Assembly: GCA_023428375.1 (NCBI GenBank)
Contig: JAEYYR010000002.1
Span: 1 to 64,000 of the forward strand
Reading direction: 5' to 3'
Source of the DNA: a bacterium
GTDB taxonomy: Bacteria; Babelota; Babeliae; Babelales; Babelaceae
Length of the DNA: 64,000 nucleotides
The first letter of the stretch is position 1. Every line of letters begins with the position of its first letter. Made by a program: the position numbers and the translations under genes. This document shows, one piece after another, positions 26,832 to 35,718 of this stretch. The notes under the pieces are model-generated. The model was given only the letters and a program-made list of their open reading frames with translations. It was not told the origin of the DNA and did not search any database.

Positions 26832-27355
26832 GCATGGAGAGATTATCTCACTTATACGCCGATGCATTTTTGAATGTTTTTTTTGATTCTTTGCCTGAAG
26901 ATATATTAACGCGATTATATGCTTTGCAAGAACGCATGAAAACTGATCAAAAGTTTCAAATTGCTGAAGAGCTTCCTGGATTTAAGGCTGCAAAAAAAGA
27001 ATATTTTTTAAACTTTTTTGATTCAGTTTCTTTAAACAATCAAGCATTTACTGCGTTAATTGATCTTTTACTTAAGCAGCGTCGCAGCTTTCTCATGCAA
27101 GAGATTATTGAGGCTTTAATTCTTGAATATAAAAAACGAGCAAAATTACTGGATTGCACTGTTTATAGCGCAAAATCATTAACCGATGAAGAGCAAAAGC
27201 GTATTGTGTTGCAAGCTTCAAAGTTATTAGGATATACAATTATACCGACATGGATTATTGATCCATCGTTGATTGCGGGAATTCGCTTTGAAACAGCGGA
27301 CTATGTTTTTGATCATTCGATTCGACACAAATTAAACGTATTGGCAGTGCGTTAG
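26828..27355 (+). CDS. atpH: ATP synthase F1 subunit delta
   Basis: 175 residues, the normal length of the OSCP/delta subunit. Start SHLYADAFLNVF resembles the family's YAxALF helix, and the C-terminal domain ends with DPSLIAGIRFETADYVFDHSI, close to the usual DPxLxGGxxxxxGxxxxDxSxxxxL pattern. It joins the b stalk to the alpha subunits. Seven bases separate it from atpA. Confidence 0.9.
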   Translation: MSMERLSHLYADAFLNVFFDSLPEDILTRLYALQERMKTDQKFQIAEELPGFKAAKKEYFLNFFDSVSLNNQAFTALIDLLLKQRRSFLMQEIIEALILEYKKRAKLLDCTVYSAKSLTDEEQKRIVLQASKLLGYTIIPTWIIDPSLIAGIRFETADYVFDHSIRHKLNVLAVR

Positions 27356-27362
27356 GGATATT

Positions 27363-28868
27363 ATGGAAATTAAAAGTTCTGATCTTGTTTCATTATTTCA
27401 GCAATCGTTAACTAATGTTTCTGAAAATGTATTACAAGAAAGTGGTGTAGTTATACAAGTAGGTGATGCATATTGCCAGGTACATGGTTTAATGCATGCT
27501 TTGTATGGTGAGTTAGTACATTTTGAAGGTGGCAATAAAGGTATCATTCTTAATTTGGATGAAAATGTTGCAACCGTATTTTTACTCGAAACATTGGTTC
27601 CGGTCAATGAACTTGAAAGAGTTTTTAGAACTGGGCAAGTATTTAAAACGGCAGTAGGCACCAGTTTATTGGGTCGCGTAGTAAATGCTTTGTCAAAACC
27701 AATTGACGCACTTGGCGATATCGTTGTTGAAGAAATGCGTCCCATTGAATCAACTATTCCAGGCATCATTGATCGCTCACCAATTAATCAATCACTTGAA
27801 ACGGGCATCACCGTTGTAGATGCATTAGTACCGATAGGTCGTGGACAACGAGAGCTTATTATTGGTAACCGTAATACTGGTAAATCAACCATGGTGCTTG
27901 ATACCGTAAAGCATCAAAAAGGTAAAAATGTTGTTTGTGTGTATGTTTCTATCGGACAACGTCAAGCCAACGTAGCACGTTTTGCGCGTGCTTTAGAAGA
28001 TCATGGATCATTAGGTTACACGGTTATTGTTGCTGCCGATGCGAGTGAACCAGCATTGAACAGATATTTAGCACCGTATGTCGGCTGCACTATTGCAGAA
28101 TTTTTCCGTGATCAGGGTCGCGACGTTTTAATTATTTATGATGATCTGTCTGAACATGCGGTTGCGTATCGTGAAATGTCGCTTTTAATGCGTCGTGCAC
28201 CAGGACGTGAAGCGTATCCAGGTGATGTATTCTATTTACATGCGCGCTTGTTAGAACGTGCTGGTAAATTAGCAAAAGGTGGTTCAATCACCGCATTACC
28301 GGTTGTTCAGGTTCAAGGTGATGATATTACCGCGTATATTCCTACCAACTTAATTTCAATCACTGACGGGCAGTTATTCTTGGATACCAAATTATTCAAT
28401 AATGGTATTCGTCCCGCGGTGAACGTTGAACTCTCCGTATCTCGTGTTGGTGGTGCAGCGCAAACTAAGGCGATGAAACAAGTGACTCGTGCATTGCGCT
28501 TAGAGCTTGCACAGTATCATGAATTGTTAGGATTCTCGCAATTTGGCACTGAGCTTGATGTAGTATCACAAAAACGATTAGCTCGTGGTGCTCGTGCAGT
28601 TGAATTGCTTAAACAATCTGAAGGTGTGACCTATTCATTTGTTAACCAAGTAATTCGCTTGTTAGCGCTGAAAGAAAATATGTTGGATTCCTTAGAAATT
28701 GAACAAGTAATTCCGTATTGCAATCAGTTGGTAAGCTATGTTCGTTCGGTATATCCTGCATTATATGATGATATAAAAGTTCGTGAAGAAATTACTGATG
28801 AGACTAAAGAACGTCTCTTACAAGTGATGAAAGAATTTAATAAAATTTTTATTCCAGAAGCCTACTAA
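27363..28868 (+). CDS. atpA: ATP synthase F1 subunit alpha
   Basis: 501 residues, full length. The P-loop is GNRNTGKST rather than the usual GDRQTGKT, a mild change. YVSIGQRQANVAR, DDLSEHAVAYREMSLL, RRAPGREAYPGD and the C-terminal helices are typical of alpha. atpG, atpD, atpC and atpB do not follow; a minus-strand gene begins immediately. The rest of the synthase must be encoded elsewhere. A hairpin at 28872-28899 ends the operon. Confidence 0.96.
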   Translation: MEIKSSDLVSLFQQSLTNVSENVLQESGVVIQVGDAYCQVHGLMHALYGELVHFEGGNKGIILNLDENVATVFLLETLVPVNELERVFRTGQVFKTAVGTSLLGRVVNALSKPIDALGDIVVEEMRPIESTIPGIIDRSPINQSLETGITVVDALVPIGRGQRELIIGNRNTGKSTMVLDTVKHQKGKNVVCVYVSIGQRQANVARFARALEDHGSLGYTVIVAADASEPALNRYLAPYVGCTIAEFFRDQGRDVLIIYDDLSEHAVAYREMSLLMRRAPGREAYPGDVFYLHARLLERAGKLAKGGSITALPVVQVQGDDITAYIPTNLISITDGQLFLDTKLFNNGIRPAVNVELSVSRVGGAAQTKAMKQVTRALRLELAQYHELLGFSQFGTELDVVSQKRLARGARAVELLKQSEGVTYSFVNQVIRLLALKENMLDSLEIEQVIPYCNQLVSYVRSVYPALYDDIKVREEITDETKERLLQVMKEFNKIFIPEAY

Positions 28869-29404
28869 TTCTTGAGGAGCTTTGAAAGAAGCTCCTCAAA
28901 TTCTTTTTCATGTTCAACAATATCCGGTTCTAAAAAAAATTTGTAAGAAAAAAAAGGCAACGACGCACATAAGAGTGTTAATGGAATTGTCTTGTCTATT
29001 GAATAAGTACATGTATTAATATTGCCTGTGCAATACATCTCTTCAATATAAAATATACTCATAAAGCTAAACAGGCTACCCACGGTAAGACATGAATATA
29101 TTAAAGCTGCTTTACGATGTGCTGCAATGTGGGGTAATAAATTACGAATCAACCAAAGTTCTTTTCGTCTTCTACTATTTGTTTCATGAATCGATTCTAA
29201 AATTGTTTCTTTAGATAGATATTTTAAATCCTTTAAATAGGTAACTTCTTGCTTATTTTCTTTTAGATACGTGTTGAGTCTTCTTAAACTTAAATCTCCA
29301 TAGATTGGTATGATAGCCGTCCATGGTTTTGTTTTTACAATGTGTTCTAATTCATTGCATGCCATAGTGCTTACTAAACAGAAAAAAAATATTTTTAATT
29401 TCAT
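28865..29404 (-). CDS. Exported or membrane protein with two C-terminal membrane helices
   Basis: 179 residues. Signal-like N-terminus (1-16), a charged helical middle with many Lys and Arg (SRRRKELWLIRNLL), then two membrane segments near 97-117 and 137-157 and an acidic tail. No family recognised. Its stop overlaps the atpA stop by four bases. Function unknown. Confidence 0.6.
   Translation of the reverse strand: MKLKIFFFCLVSTMACNELEHIVKTKPWTAIIPIYGDLSLRRLNTYLKENKQEVTYLKDLKYLSKETILESIHETNSRRRKELWLIRNLLPHIAAHRKAALIYSCLTVGSLFSFMSIFYIEEMYCTGNINTCTYSIDKTIPLTLLCASLPFFSYKFFLEPDIVEHEKEFEELLSKLLKN
28872..28908 (+). terminator. Terminator of the partial atp operon
   Basis: TTGAGGAGCTT and AAGCTCCTCAA pair perfectly over eleven bases with a six-base loop, followed by a T-rich tail. 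It lies inside the 3' end of the convergent gene, whose stop overlaps the atpA stop. Confidence 0.75.
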
Positions 29405-29464
29405 AGAGATTCACGAATACAACGTTTTGCGTATACTTATGCAATATTATTTTGGAGAATTGGT

Positions 29465-29758
29465 ATGTATAAAGCATTTATTGTATTCAGTATACTATCG
29501 GCATTAATCAGCGCTAGTGACAATAACGATCATATTCAATGTGTAAGTTATTTTGATGTCGTTTCTGGTTCGGAGCATATCTCATATAAAGAAACCCCCT
29601 GTTATAAAGCACGTGAAATTCTTGGGTTAATTTCTCAGGCTGATGGTGTACGGGGATTAAAAGTTTGTACTGAAAATCAATGCAAAGAATTTGGTCCTTT
29701 AGGTATGGGAACCGTTAAAATGTTACTTTCGCGTATCAATGAAAAAAGTGAAAAATAA
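29465..29758 (+). CDS. Small exported Cys-containing protein
   Basis: 97 residues with a signal peptide (1-17). The mature 80 residues have four Cys (IQCVSY, TPCYKA, KVCTEN, NQCKEF), likely two disulfides after export, and a Gly-rich LGMGTVKMLLS end. No known domain. Ribosome site is weak (ttggagaattgg). Confidence 0.6.
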   Translation: MYKAFIVFSILSALISASDNNDHIQCVSYFDVVSGSEHISYKETPCYKAREILGLISQADGVRGLKVCTENQCKEFGPLGMGTVKMLLSRINEKSEK

Positions 29759-29778
29759 TGCGTTATGTGTAAACATAT

Positions 29779-29806
29779 TTCTTGTTTATAAAATTTTTAT
29801 TATACT
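29779..29806 (+). promoter_or_regulatory. Possible promoter of tRNA-Arg
   Basis: TTCTTG and TATACT with a 16-base spacer, 23 bases before the mature tRNA 5' end. Distance and sequence suit a stable RNA promoter, but the call is by eye. Confidence 0.45.
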
Positions 29807-29829
29807 ATAACTATATTATTCATTTTCAC

Positions 29830-29906
29830 GTGCCCATAGCTCAGCTGGATAGAGCAACGGATTTCTAATCCGTAGGTCGTAGGTTCGAATCCTACTGGGC
29901 ACACCA
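29830..29906 (+). tRNA. tRNA-Arg (anticodon UCU)
   Basis: 77 bases fold as a complete cloverleaf: acceptor GTGCCCA/TGGGCAC, D arm GCTC/GAGC, anticodon stem ACGGA/TCCGT around TTTCTAA (anticodon TCT), T arm GTAGG/CCTAC with TTCGAAT loop, discriminator A, and an encoded CCA. It reads AGA/AGG, frequent Arg codons in an AT-rich genome. Confidence 0.97.
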
Positions 29907-30087
29907 ATCTTCAGCTTTCCCACATTTCTCTTTCTTTCTATTCATAAAGCTTCCATGGGCAGTCTTGTCAGACACACAAATTTTTATTTTTCATTCCTTA
30001 TACATAAATTTTTTACCTTTTGATTATAATTCTTCATTTCTTTCTTTTAAACGTGGTAGCTTTTGATCAGTTTAAAGAAAGGAATTT

Positions 30088-31377
30088 ATGAAATTCAAAA
30101 GTCCACTCTATGTATTATTGCTTCTCGTTACTCTGTGTGCTGCAGAAGCTCCTAATACGTTAATCGGTAATGTCGGTAATGGAAATTTTTCAGATCCGTT
30201 TACGAGTGCTATAACTCCTGATGGAAGTAAAATGTATGTGATAAATTCGAGTAATAATACGGTGAGTATCGTCGATATTGCCACCAATCAAGTTACTGGA
30301 ATAGTTAGTAATGGTAACTTTTTAGGCCCTATCTCCATTGCGCTAACACCCGATGGTACCAAAGCGTATGTTACCAACTTAAGTAATAGCACGGTGAGTG
30401 TTATTGATGTGACCACTGACACGGTAACTGGTCTTGTCCTAAACCCAAATTTTAATCTTCCCAATGACGTGGCTTTTGCGCCAGATGGGAGTAAGGCCTA
30501 TGTTGTAAATATTGGTGGCACAGTAAGTATTATTGATCCGAGTACAGATACAGTAATTGGCTCGGTAACTGGCGTTTTTAACACTCCAGCACATATTGCT
30601 TTCACGCCTGATGGGACTAAGGCATATGTAACAACTCCAGGTGATGATACAGTAACTATTGTTAATGTAGCAACTGATACAGTTTCGGGAATTGTAGCAA
30701 ATGGTAACTTCGATATCCCAAGCATGGTTGTAGTAACACCTAATGGAACAAGAGCTTATGTTTCAAATACTGATAATAGTACGGTGAGTGTAATTGATGT
30801 AGCAACTGACACTGCCATAGGAATAATAACTGGTGGTACATTTAACACACAAGTTGGTTTGGCAGTTACACATGATAGCTCTTTTTTGTATATTTCAGAT
30901 TCAACAACAAGCCGTGTATTTTTTGCATCAACGGCAACTAATGCTGTTGTAGGTGCAGTAAGTGAACCTACTGTTATGTTTAATAATCCTACATTTATTT
31001 CAATAACTCCAGACGATCAATATGCCTATGTTTCAAATATTGACGGTGATACTGTGGGTATCATTTTTCTTGGGCAAAATTTTCCAGCAGGCACCCGTGC
31101 ATGTACAAGAAGAAATGTTTTCTTGACCCAAATAGAATATTTTAATGTGGTAACGTGGTCAGCGCCAACTGCGCCAGCATTTCCGATTGTCTCTTATAGT
31201 ATCTATAGAAATGCAGCGCTTACCGATTTAGTGACTACGGTGTCTGCATCAGGACCACTCGTTTATATTGATCGTGATATTAATCCTAACGCTATTAATA
31301 CCTACTATATTGTAGCGGTCAATTCATTAGGCATATCATCAACTGCTGCAATACTTACCGCTCAATTTTGTTGTTAA
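30088..31377 (+). CDS. Secreted YVTN-repeat beta-propeller with C-terminal FN3-like domain
   Basis: 429 residues, signal peptide 1-19. Seven or so repeats from about 25 to 330 of the form TPDGTKAYVTNxxxxTVSVIDVATDTV, the YVTN/YncE type propeller blade. Residues about 340-429 look like a fibronectin type III sandwich (VTWSAPTAPAFPIVSYSIYR, TYYIVAVNSLG). Such proteins are usually surface adhesion or binding proteins. The next gene, nine bases downstream, encodes a small outer-membrane barrel and may anchor or export it. Strong ribosome site (aaagaaagg). Confidence 0.85.
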   Translation: MKFKSPLYVLLLLVTLCAAEAPNTLIGNVGNGNFSDPFTSAITPDGSKMYVINSSNNTVSIVDIATNQVTGIVSNGNFLGPISIALTPDGTKAYVTNLSNSTVSVIDVTTDTVTGLVLNPNFNLPNDVAFAPDGSKAYVVNIGGTVSIIDPSTDTVIGSVTGVFNTPAHIAFTPDGTKAYVTTPGDDTVTIVNVATDTVSGIVANGNFDIPSMVVVTPNGTRAYVSNTDNSTVSVIDVATDTAIGIITGGTFNTQVGLAVTHDSSFLYISDSTTSRVFFASTATNAVVGAVSEPTVMFNNPTFISITPDDQYAYVSNIDGDTVGIIFLGQNFPAGTRACTRRNVFLTQIEYFNVVTWSAPTAPAFPIVSYSIYRNAALTDLVTTVSASGPLVYIDRDINPNAINTYYIVAVNSLGISSTAAILTAQFCC

Positions 31378-31386
31378 AAAGGATAG

Positions 31387-32016
31387 ATGATGAAATTACA
31401 AAAAAAATTAATTATTAATCTTGTGCTCTTGTTGAGTAATTCTGTAGCATTTGCCGATTGGTTTGCATGGGATGAGTGCTTTAATAAAGATGTCATTCTA
31501 GAATTTAGAGCGGGATATTTTCGTCCAACGGATTGTGTTTTTAGAAATATAGTAGATAATAAAGCAGCGCTTTTTGGGCCTGAAGTTACTTTTCATATGT
31601 ATCGCTGTATCTATGGTTTTACAAGCATAGATTTTTTAACTAAAAACGGTCGTTCTTTGGGACTTCAAAATTCAACCGATATCTTTATGTTGCCATTGGG
31701 TATCGGCTTGAAATGGATGGAAGAGATTTCAAATTGCGTGACAGGGTATGTTGGACTTGGTTTTCAGCCAACGTTCTTGCGCACGAAAGATTGTTCACCA
31801 TTTGTTTGTCAAAAACGTCACAAATGGGGCTTTGGTGGAATCGCTAAGGCAGGTGTCTATGTTGACTGGCAAGAGAATTGGTTTTTAGATTTTTTTGTTG
31901 ATTATTCATTTGTAAAAGTAAAACCATTTTGCTGCGATATCCCAAATGTACAACCACGCAAAGCTGATTTGAGTGGCGTGATTATTGGTGGCGGACTTGG
32001 TTATAGATTTAATTAA
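31387..32016 (+). CDS. Small outer-membrane beta-barrel protein
   Basis: 209 residues, signal peptide 1-24 (VAFA). Short alternating strands (VILEFRAGYFRP, GYVGLGFQPTFL, GGLGYRFN) suggest an eight- to ten-strand barrel of the OmpW/OprF-like size. Several Cys (EC, DCVF, RCIYGF, CCD) are unusual for this fold. Probably in an operon with the propeller gene and ended by the hairpin at 32031. Confidence 0.65.
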   Translation: MMKLQKKLIINLVLLLSNSVAFADWFAWDECFNKDVILEFRAGYFRPTDCVFRNIVDNKAALFGPEVTFHMYRCIYGFTSIDFLTKNGRSLGLQNSTDIFMLPLGIGLKWMEEISNCVTGYVGLGFQPTFLRTKDCSPFVCQKRHKWGFGGIAKAGVYVDWQENWFLDFFVDYSFVKVKPFCCDIPNVQPRKADLSGVIIGGGLGYRFN

Positions 32017-32030
32017 TATCTTATAATGAA

Positions 32031-32058
32031 GGGGACGGATTACACCGTCCTCTTTTTT
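32031..32058. terminator. Rho-independent terminator between convergent genes
   Basis: GGGGACGG and CCGTCCTC form an eight-pair stem (one G-T pair) with a six-base loop, followed by six T on the plus strand. Confidence 0.8.
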
Positions 32059-32059
32059 G

Positions 32060-32950
32060 TTAAAAGTTTATACCAAACGATGTCCATACTTGAAAAATAT
32101 GTTTATTGTTGAACTCGCTTTTTTCAGTTTCAAAACCATATGAAGTTGCTAAACCAAATAAACTTGGAAATCGGTTTATCTTGAAATGGTATTTATACAG
32201 TGCATAAAAACTTGTGCGATTATAAGTCGATTTCGGAATTGCGTCTGCAAGACGAGGAAAAATAGTGGCGTCCATAAAAAATGATCCGTTGTATCCCATT
32301 TCAATACTATGCAGAGCAAATTTATTATGAAATGAGATAAATATATCTAATAGATTCCCTAAGCCATAATTAAATGATTCACAAAATCCATCGATTGGTA
32401 AATTTGTCTCACGAGGGAAAAAATGTATCAAACGCAATGCTCCCCGCAATGTGTGATTATGATTCTCGGAATAACGATATGATCCATCACATTGTCCACC
32501 AAGTCCATAATGAGCATAACCAAATTGTACTCGAGCAAGATTTCTATCTTTATGGGTAGGAAAGCCCAATAATCCTGAGAATGTCATACGTAGTCGATTA
32601 GAAAATTTATGACTGTAACCACCAGAAAATAATAAGTCATCTGTTTCAACAGTGCTGAATTTTTGTCCATGAATATTAGATGCAACACGAGCAAATGCGC
32701 CATCAACACGTAAAAAATATGATTCTGGATCATGTATAAGCGTGAACATGGCACCTTGTGCATCATGAAGATCACCATCATATTTTTTTCGCAGGAGACC
32801 AAAGAATGTCGCAGTGGCCATCGAATCTTCAGAAAGTAAATCATTAACATCCATACGTTTAGATGTTTCTGCAACTTTAATGTTATATACAATTGAAATT
32901 GCAGCATGCATAGGAAATACTAATAAAAAGTAAATACCAAATTTTTTCAT
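32060..32950 (-). CDS. Outer-membrane beta-barrel protein
   Basis: 296 residues, signal peptide 1-17 (PMHA). Repeated amphipathic strands with aromatic belts (ARVQFGYAHYGLGG, NKFALHSIEMGYNGSFF, TSFYALYKYHF) and a final Phe after a strand (VWTSFGINF) indicate a barrel of about twelve strands. No family recognised. The DUF488 gene lies five bases upstream, with both on the minus strand. Confidence 0.68.
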   Translation of the reverse strand: MKKFGIYFLLVFPMHAAISIVYNIKVAETSKRMDVNDLLSEDSMATATFFGLLRKKYDGDLHDAQGAMFTLIHDPESYFLRVDGAFARVASNIHGQKFSTVETDDLLFSGGYSHKFSNRLRMTFSGLLGFPTHKDRNLARVQFGYAHYGLGGQCDGSYRYSENHNHTLRGALRLIHFFPRETNLPIDGFCESFNYGLGNLLDIFISFHNKFALHSIEMGYNGSFFMDATIFPRLADAIPKSTYNRTSFYALYKYHFKINRFPSLFGLATSYGFETEKSEFNNKHIFQVWTSFGINF

Positions 32951-32955
32951 ACTGT

Positions 32956-33489
32956 CTACTTTATATTTATATCTTGGTTTGCAGGATAAATAAGTGTAGT
33001 TCCATTAATAATGGCCCAGGGAGTCATTGTATGTTGTTTTATGGATGTAATAGTATAAATATCATCAACTTCAATACCGCGAGCTAATAAAGCATCACCC
33101 ACTAATGACCGATGACATCGCCAAGGGACTGCTTCGCTACACATAATGACCACAGTTTTTTTGCAAGCAGTTTCAATAAGTTTTTCTAACCCATCAGAAA
33201 ATTCATCTGTTTGCATGTAATCTGCATATCCGCGGAACGATGAATTACGCCAGCCTTTGTTAATAGAATCTTTATGGGGATGTCGCAGTCCTCCCAAATC
33301 CTTTTGATGACGGTAACCAATATGATGATCTCTCAACACCTGTGCTAGTTCTTCCTGATTGTATTGAGGATTGTGTCGTGATTTTGGAATAGTGCGGATA
33401 TCGATAACTTCATGTATCATGTAATGTTTAAGAATGTGCAAGAATTCATCAATGCTTCGTGTAGAATGGCCGATAGTAAAAATTTTCAC
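32956..33489 (-). CDS. DUF488 family protein
   Basis: 177 residues. FTIGHSTRSIDEFLHIL, DIRTIPKSRHNPQYN, YRHQKDLGGLR and MCSEAVPWRCHRSLV are diagnostic of DUF488 (PF04343). The last block has the conserved Cys and CHR. Biochemical role of the family is not firmly established. No signal peptide, so cytoplasmic. It precedes an outer-membrane protein gene by five bases, which looks like chance rather than a functional pair. Confidence 0.9.
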   Translation of the reverse strand: MKIFTIGHSTRSIDEFLHILKHYMIHEVIDIRTIPKSRHNPQYNQEELAQVLRDHHIGYRHQKDLGGLRHPHKDSINKGWRNSSFRGYADYMQTDEFSDGLEKLIETACKKTVVIMCSEAVPWRCHRSLVGDALLARGIEVDDIYTITSIKQHTMTPWAIINGTTLIYPANQDINIK

Positions 33490-33596
33490 GAGTAACCTAT
33501 ATGTGATACTTACTTATTACTATGTGCTTTGACAGAAAATAAATTCAAGGCTTTAATAACCCAGATCAAATTTTTTTCATTATGTAAGGAGCTTAA

Positions 33597-34583
33597 ATGT
33601 TGACAAAATGGCTTGCACTATTTTTTTCGTTATCTTCAATTGCCTCAGATCATGTGATCTTATATATGCGTAATAGAGAAATGCTTGGCAAAACGAATCC
33701 TAAACAATTAAGAAGCTCTCTAACAGCGATTCAGTATTATGTAACAATACCATTCTTGCAAAAAATTGAATATCCGTTTGATTTTATACCGTCAGTTCCG
33801 GAAAAATATATTCAACAAGCACCAGCACCGTTTGAGAATAATCGTTACATGGATATTATTATTGCTGGTCTAAAAAATCGAAGCCAATACTTTAAAAATG
33901 CTGTACTTGCTCATCATTTATCTAGTAATTATTCTCATTTAAATCATTGCATTCACATCGCGTTAATTGATGCAGGCGCTCATCATGAGGATAGTTTGCG
34001 CGTAGTTTATGCTAATCGCGGCAAAAAGGATTATGATTATGCAAAAGCATTGCTTTTACGTGGTGCAAATCCTAATGCAATGTGTAAATTTTTTTTACCG
34101 GGACAATGCAATGTGTTAGATGAACATTTAGAATTATCTCAGCTTACCGATCTAGATCTGATTGAAATTTTAGTTGATGCTGGGGCTAATGTAATGGCCA
34201 CAAGTCGCGTATTCAATCTAACTTTGGTGCATCTTGCAGCAAATTACGAGAAATATGAACCAGAAATATTAGAATTCTATCTAAGAAAAAAAGTTGATGT
34301 AGATGCGAAAGATTTTTTAGGTTTCACTGCATTAGAAAGAATTATAATAGATGATAGTAGGTATGAATCAAATGCCATGCATACTATGATGCAGGAAAAG
34401 GTGCAATTACTTTTAAGCTATGGAGCGTCGTATTCTAAAGCAATGAGCCTACTAGAAGGAGCTTCTAGAGAATCTTGGAAGCATCCGAAATGTATTCAAA
34501 AACTTCAATTATTGAAAGAAATTTTAATCACTCATGATGAGAAAATGCAGCATCAAACGGTTGATGTCATGGAGTGTAATTAA
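33597..34583 (+). CDS. Exported ankyrin-type repeat protein
   Basis: 328 residues, signal peptide 1-16. Degenerate ankyrin-like units: DYAKALLLRGANPNAMC, LIEILVDAGANVMA, TLVHLAANYEKYEPEILEFYLRK in part, then ALERI and KVQLLLSYGASYSKAM. The N-terminal 110 residues are unique (YMRNREMLGK). Exported ankyrin proteins in host-associated bacteria often act on host proteins. A broken paralogue lies directly downstream. Ribosome site taaggag. Confidence 0.75.
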   Translation: MLTKWLALFFSLSSIASDHVILYMRNREMLGKTNPKQLRSSLTAIQYYVTIPFLQKIEYPFDFIPSVPEKYIQQAPAPFENNRYMDIIIAGLKNRSQYFKNAVLAHHLSSNYSHLNHCIHIALIDAGAHHEDSLRVVYANRGKKDYDYAKALLLRGANPNAMCKFFLPGQCNVLDEHLELSQLTDLDLIEILVDAGANVMATSRVFNLTLVHLAANYEKYEPEILEFYLRKKVDVDAKDFLGFTALERIIIDDSRYESNAMHTMMQEKVQLLLSYGASYSKAMSLLEGASRESWKHPKCIQKLQLLKEILITHDEKMQHQTVDVMECN

Positions 34584-34630
34584 AAATAAATAGGTTAATT
34601 TGTGCCAATTATTGGAATCGAAAGAATGAA

Positions 34631-35617
34631 ATGTTATATCAATTGCTGGTAATATTTTTTTCTATAACTCTTGTTTCAAATGATACTATTATATTTCATC
34701 TACGAAATAGAGAAATGGTGGGAAAAGCTAATACCAAGAAATTAAGAATATGTCTTGTGCCTCGTCAGTATCCGGAAGTTATAAAAACATTACAAAATGT
34801 TGAAAATCCCCTTGATTTTATAAAATCAATTCCAGAGAAATGTTTTCCCTCAGAAACTGCATCATTTGAATACAATCTATTAATGGACATAATTCCCGCA
34901 GCTCTAAAAACTAAGACTCAACAATTTAAAAATCAAGTTCTCGATGATCATTTGCCGAGATGTTGGTCTCGGTTAGATTATTATGTCCATATTGCTTTGA
35001 TTGATTCAGGAGCTAAGCATAATAATGGTTTACGCGTCGGTTATGCCTACAGAGGGAGAACCGATTACGAATACGCAAGAGCACTCATCAAGCGCGGTGC
35101 CAATCCGAATTCCCGGTGTAAATATTTCTCACAAGAGCATAAATATGAAGAGGAACATATTAGTTTATGTGACATAAGCGATCTTAATTTTATTAAAAGT
35201 ATGTTTGATGGAGGCGCTAATGTACATGCACGAAGCAGTAAATCGAACAAAACGTTTGTGCATTAAACCGCTGAATATGAAAAATTTAAGCCCAAGGTAT
35301 TAGAGTTCTATCTTCAAAAAGGAGTAGAGGTGAACGCACAAGATTCATTGGGTTCTACAGCCCTTGAAAGAATTGTACTGAATGACCAAAGCCACGTTTT
35401 AGAAGAAGAACATAGTGACATGCAAGCAAAAGTTCTATTATTGCTTCAGCATGGAGCATCTTATCATAAGGCAATGAATTTAGTTGATAAGGTATCGCAA
35501 GAATTGTGTCATGATTATCCAAGCTATATTCAAAAATATCAATTATTAAAAGAAATACTTGCTGCGCATCATACGCAGAATCATCAAATGGACGATAAAA
35601 ATCAATTATTTATTTGA
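34631..35617 (+). pseudogene. Ankyrin-type paralogue interrupted by an in-frame TAA
   Basis: Aligned with the preceding gene over its whole length (HLRNREMVGK, RALIKRGANPNSRC, MFDGGANVHA). At 35264-35266 the frame has TAA where the intact copy has CTT in VHLAAN. The same frame then continues without shift: TAEYEKFKPKVLEFYLQK, STALERIVLND, KVLLLLQHGASYHKAM. So one nonsense codon splits a 328-residue gene into 211 residues and an open remainder. A GTG at 35330 with ggag before it could restart the C-terminal 95 residues. A truncated secreted product is possible. Confidence 0.8.
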
Positions 35618-35619
35618 TT

Positions 35620-35652
35620 AAATGGCCTTAAGAAATTAAGGCCATTTATTTT
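35620..35652 (+). terminator. Rho-independent terminator after the ankyrin pair
   Basis: AAATGGCCTTAA and TTAAGGCCATTT pair over twelve bases with a four-base loop, followed by an AT-rich tail. Confidence 0.75.
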
Positions 35653-35718
35653 ATTGACTAAATTATTAGTAAAAAACAACTTAATGATAGAATCAATTTT
35701 AGATTAAGGAACGATCGA

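Noticed and set aside
35264..35266. Programmed readthrough or recoding of the in-frame TAA
   Set aside because: TAA is not a selenocysteine or pyrrolysine codon, and no recoding structure is evident next to it. A simple nonsense mutation is enough.
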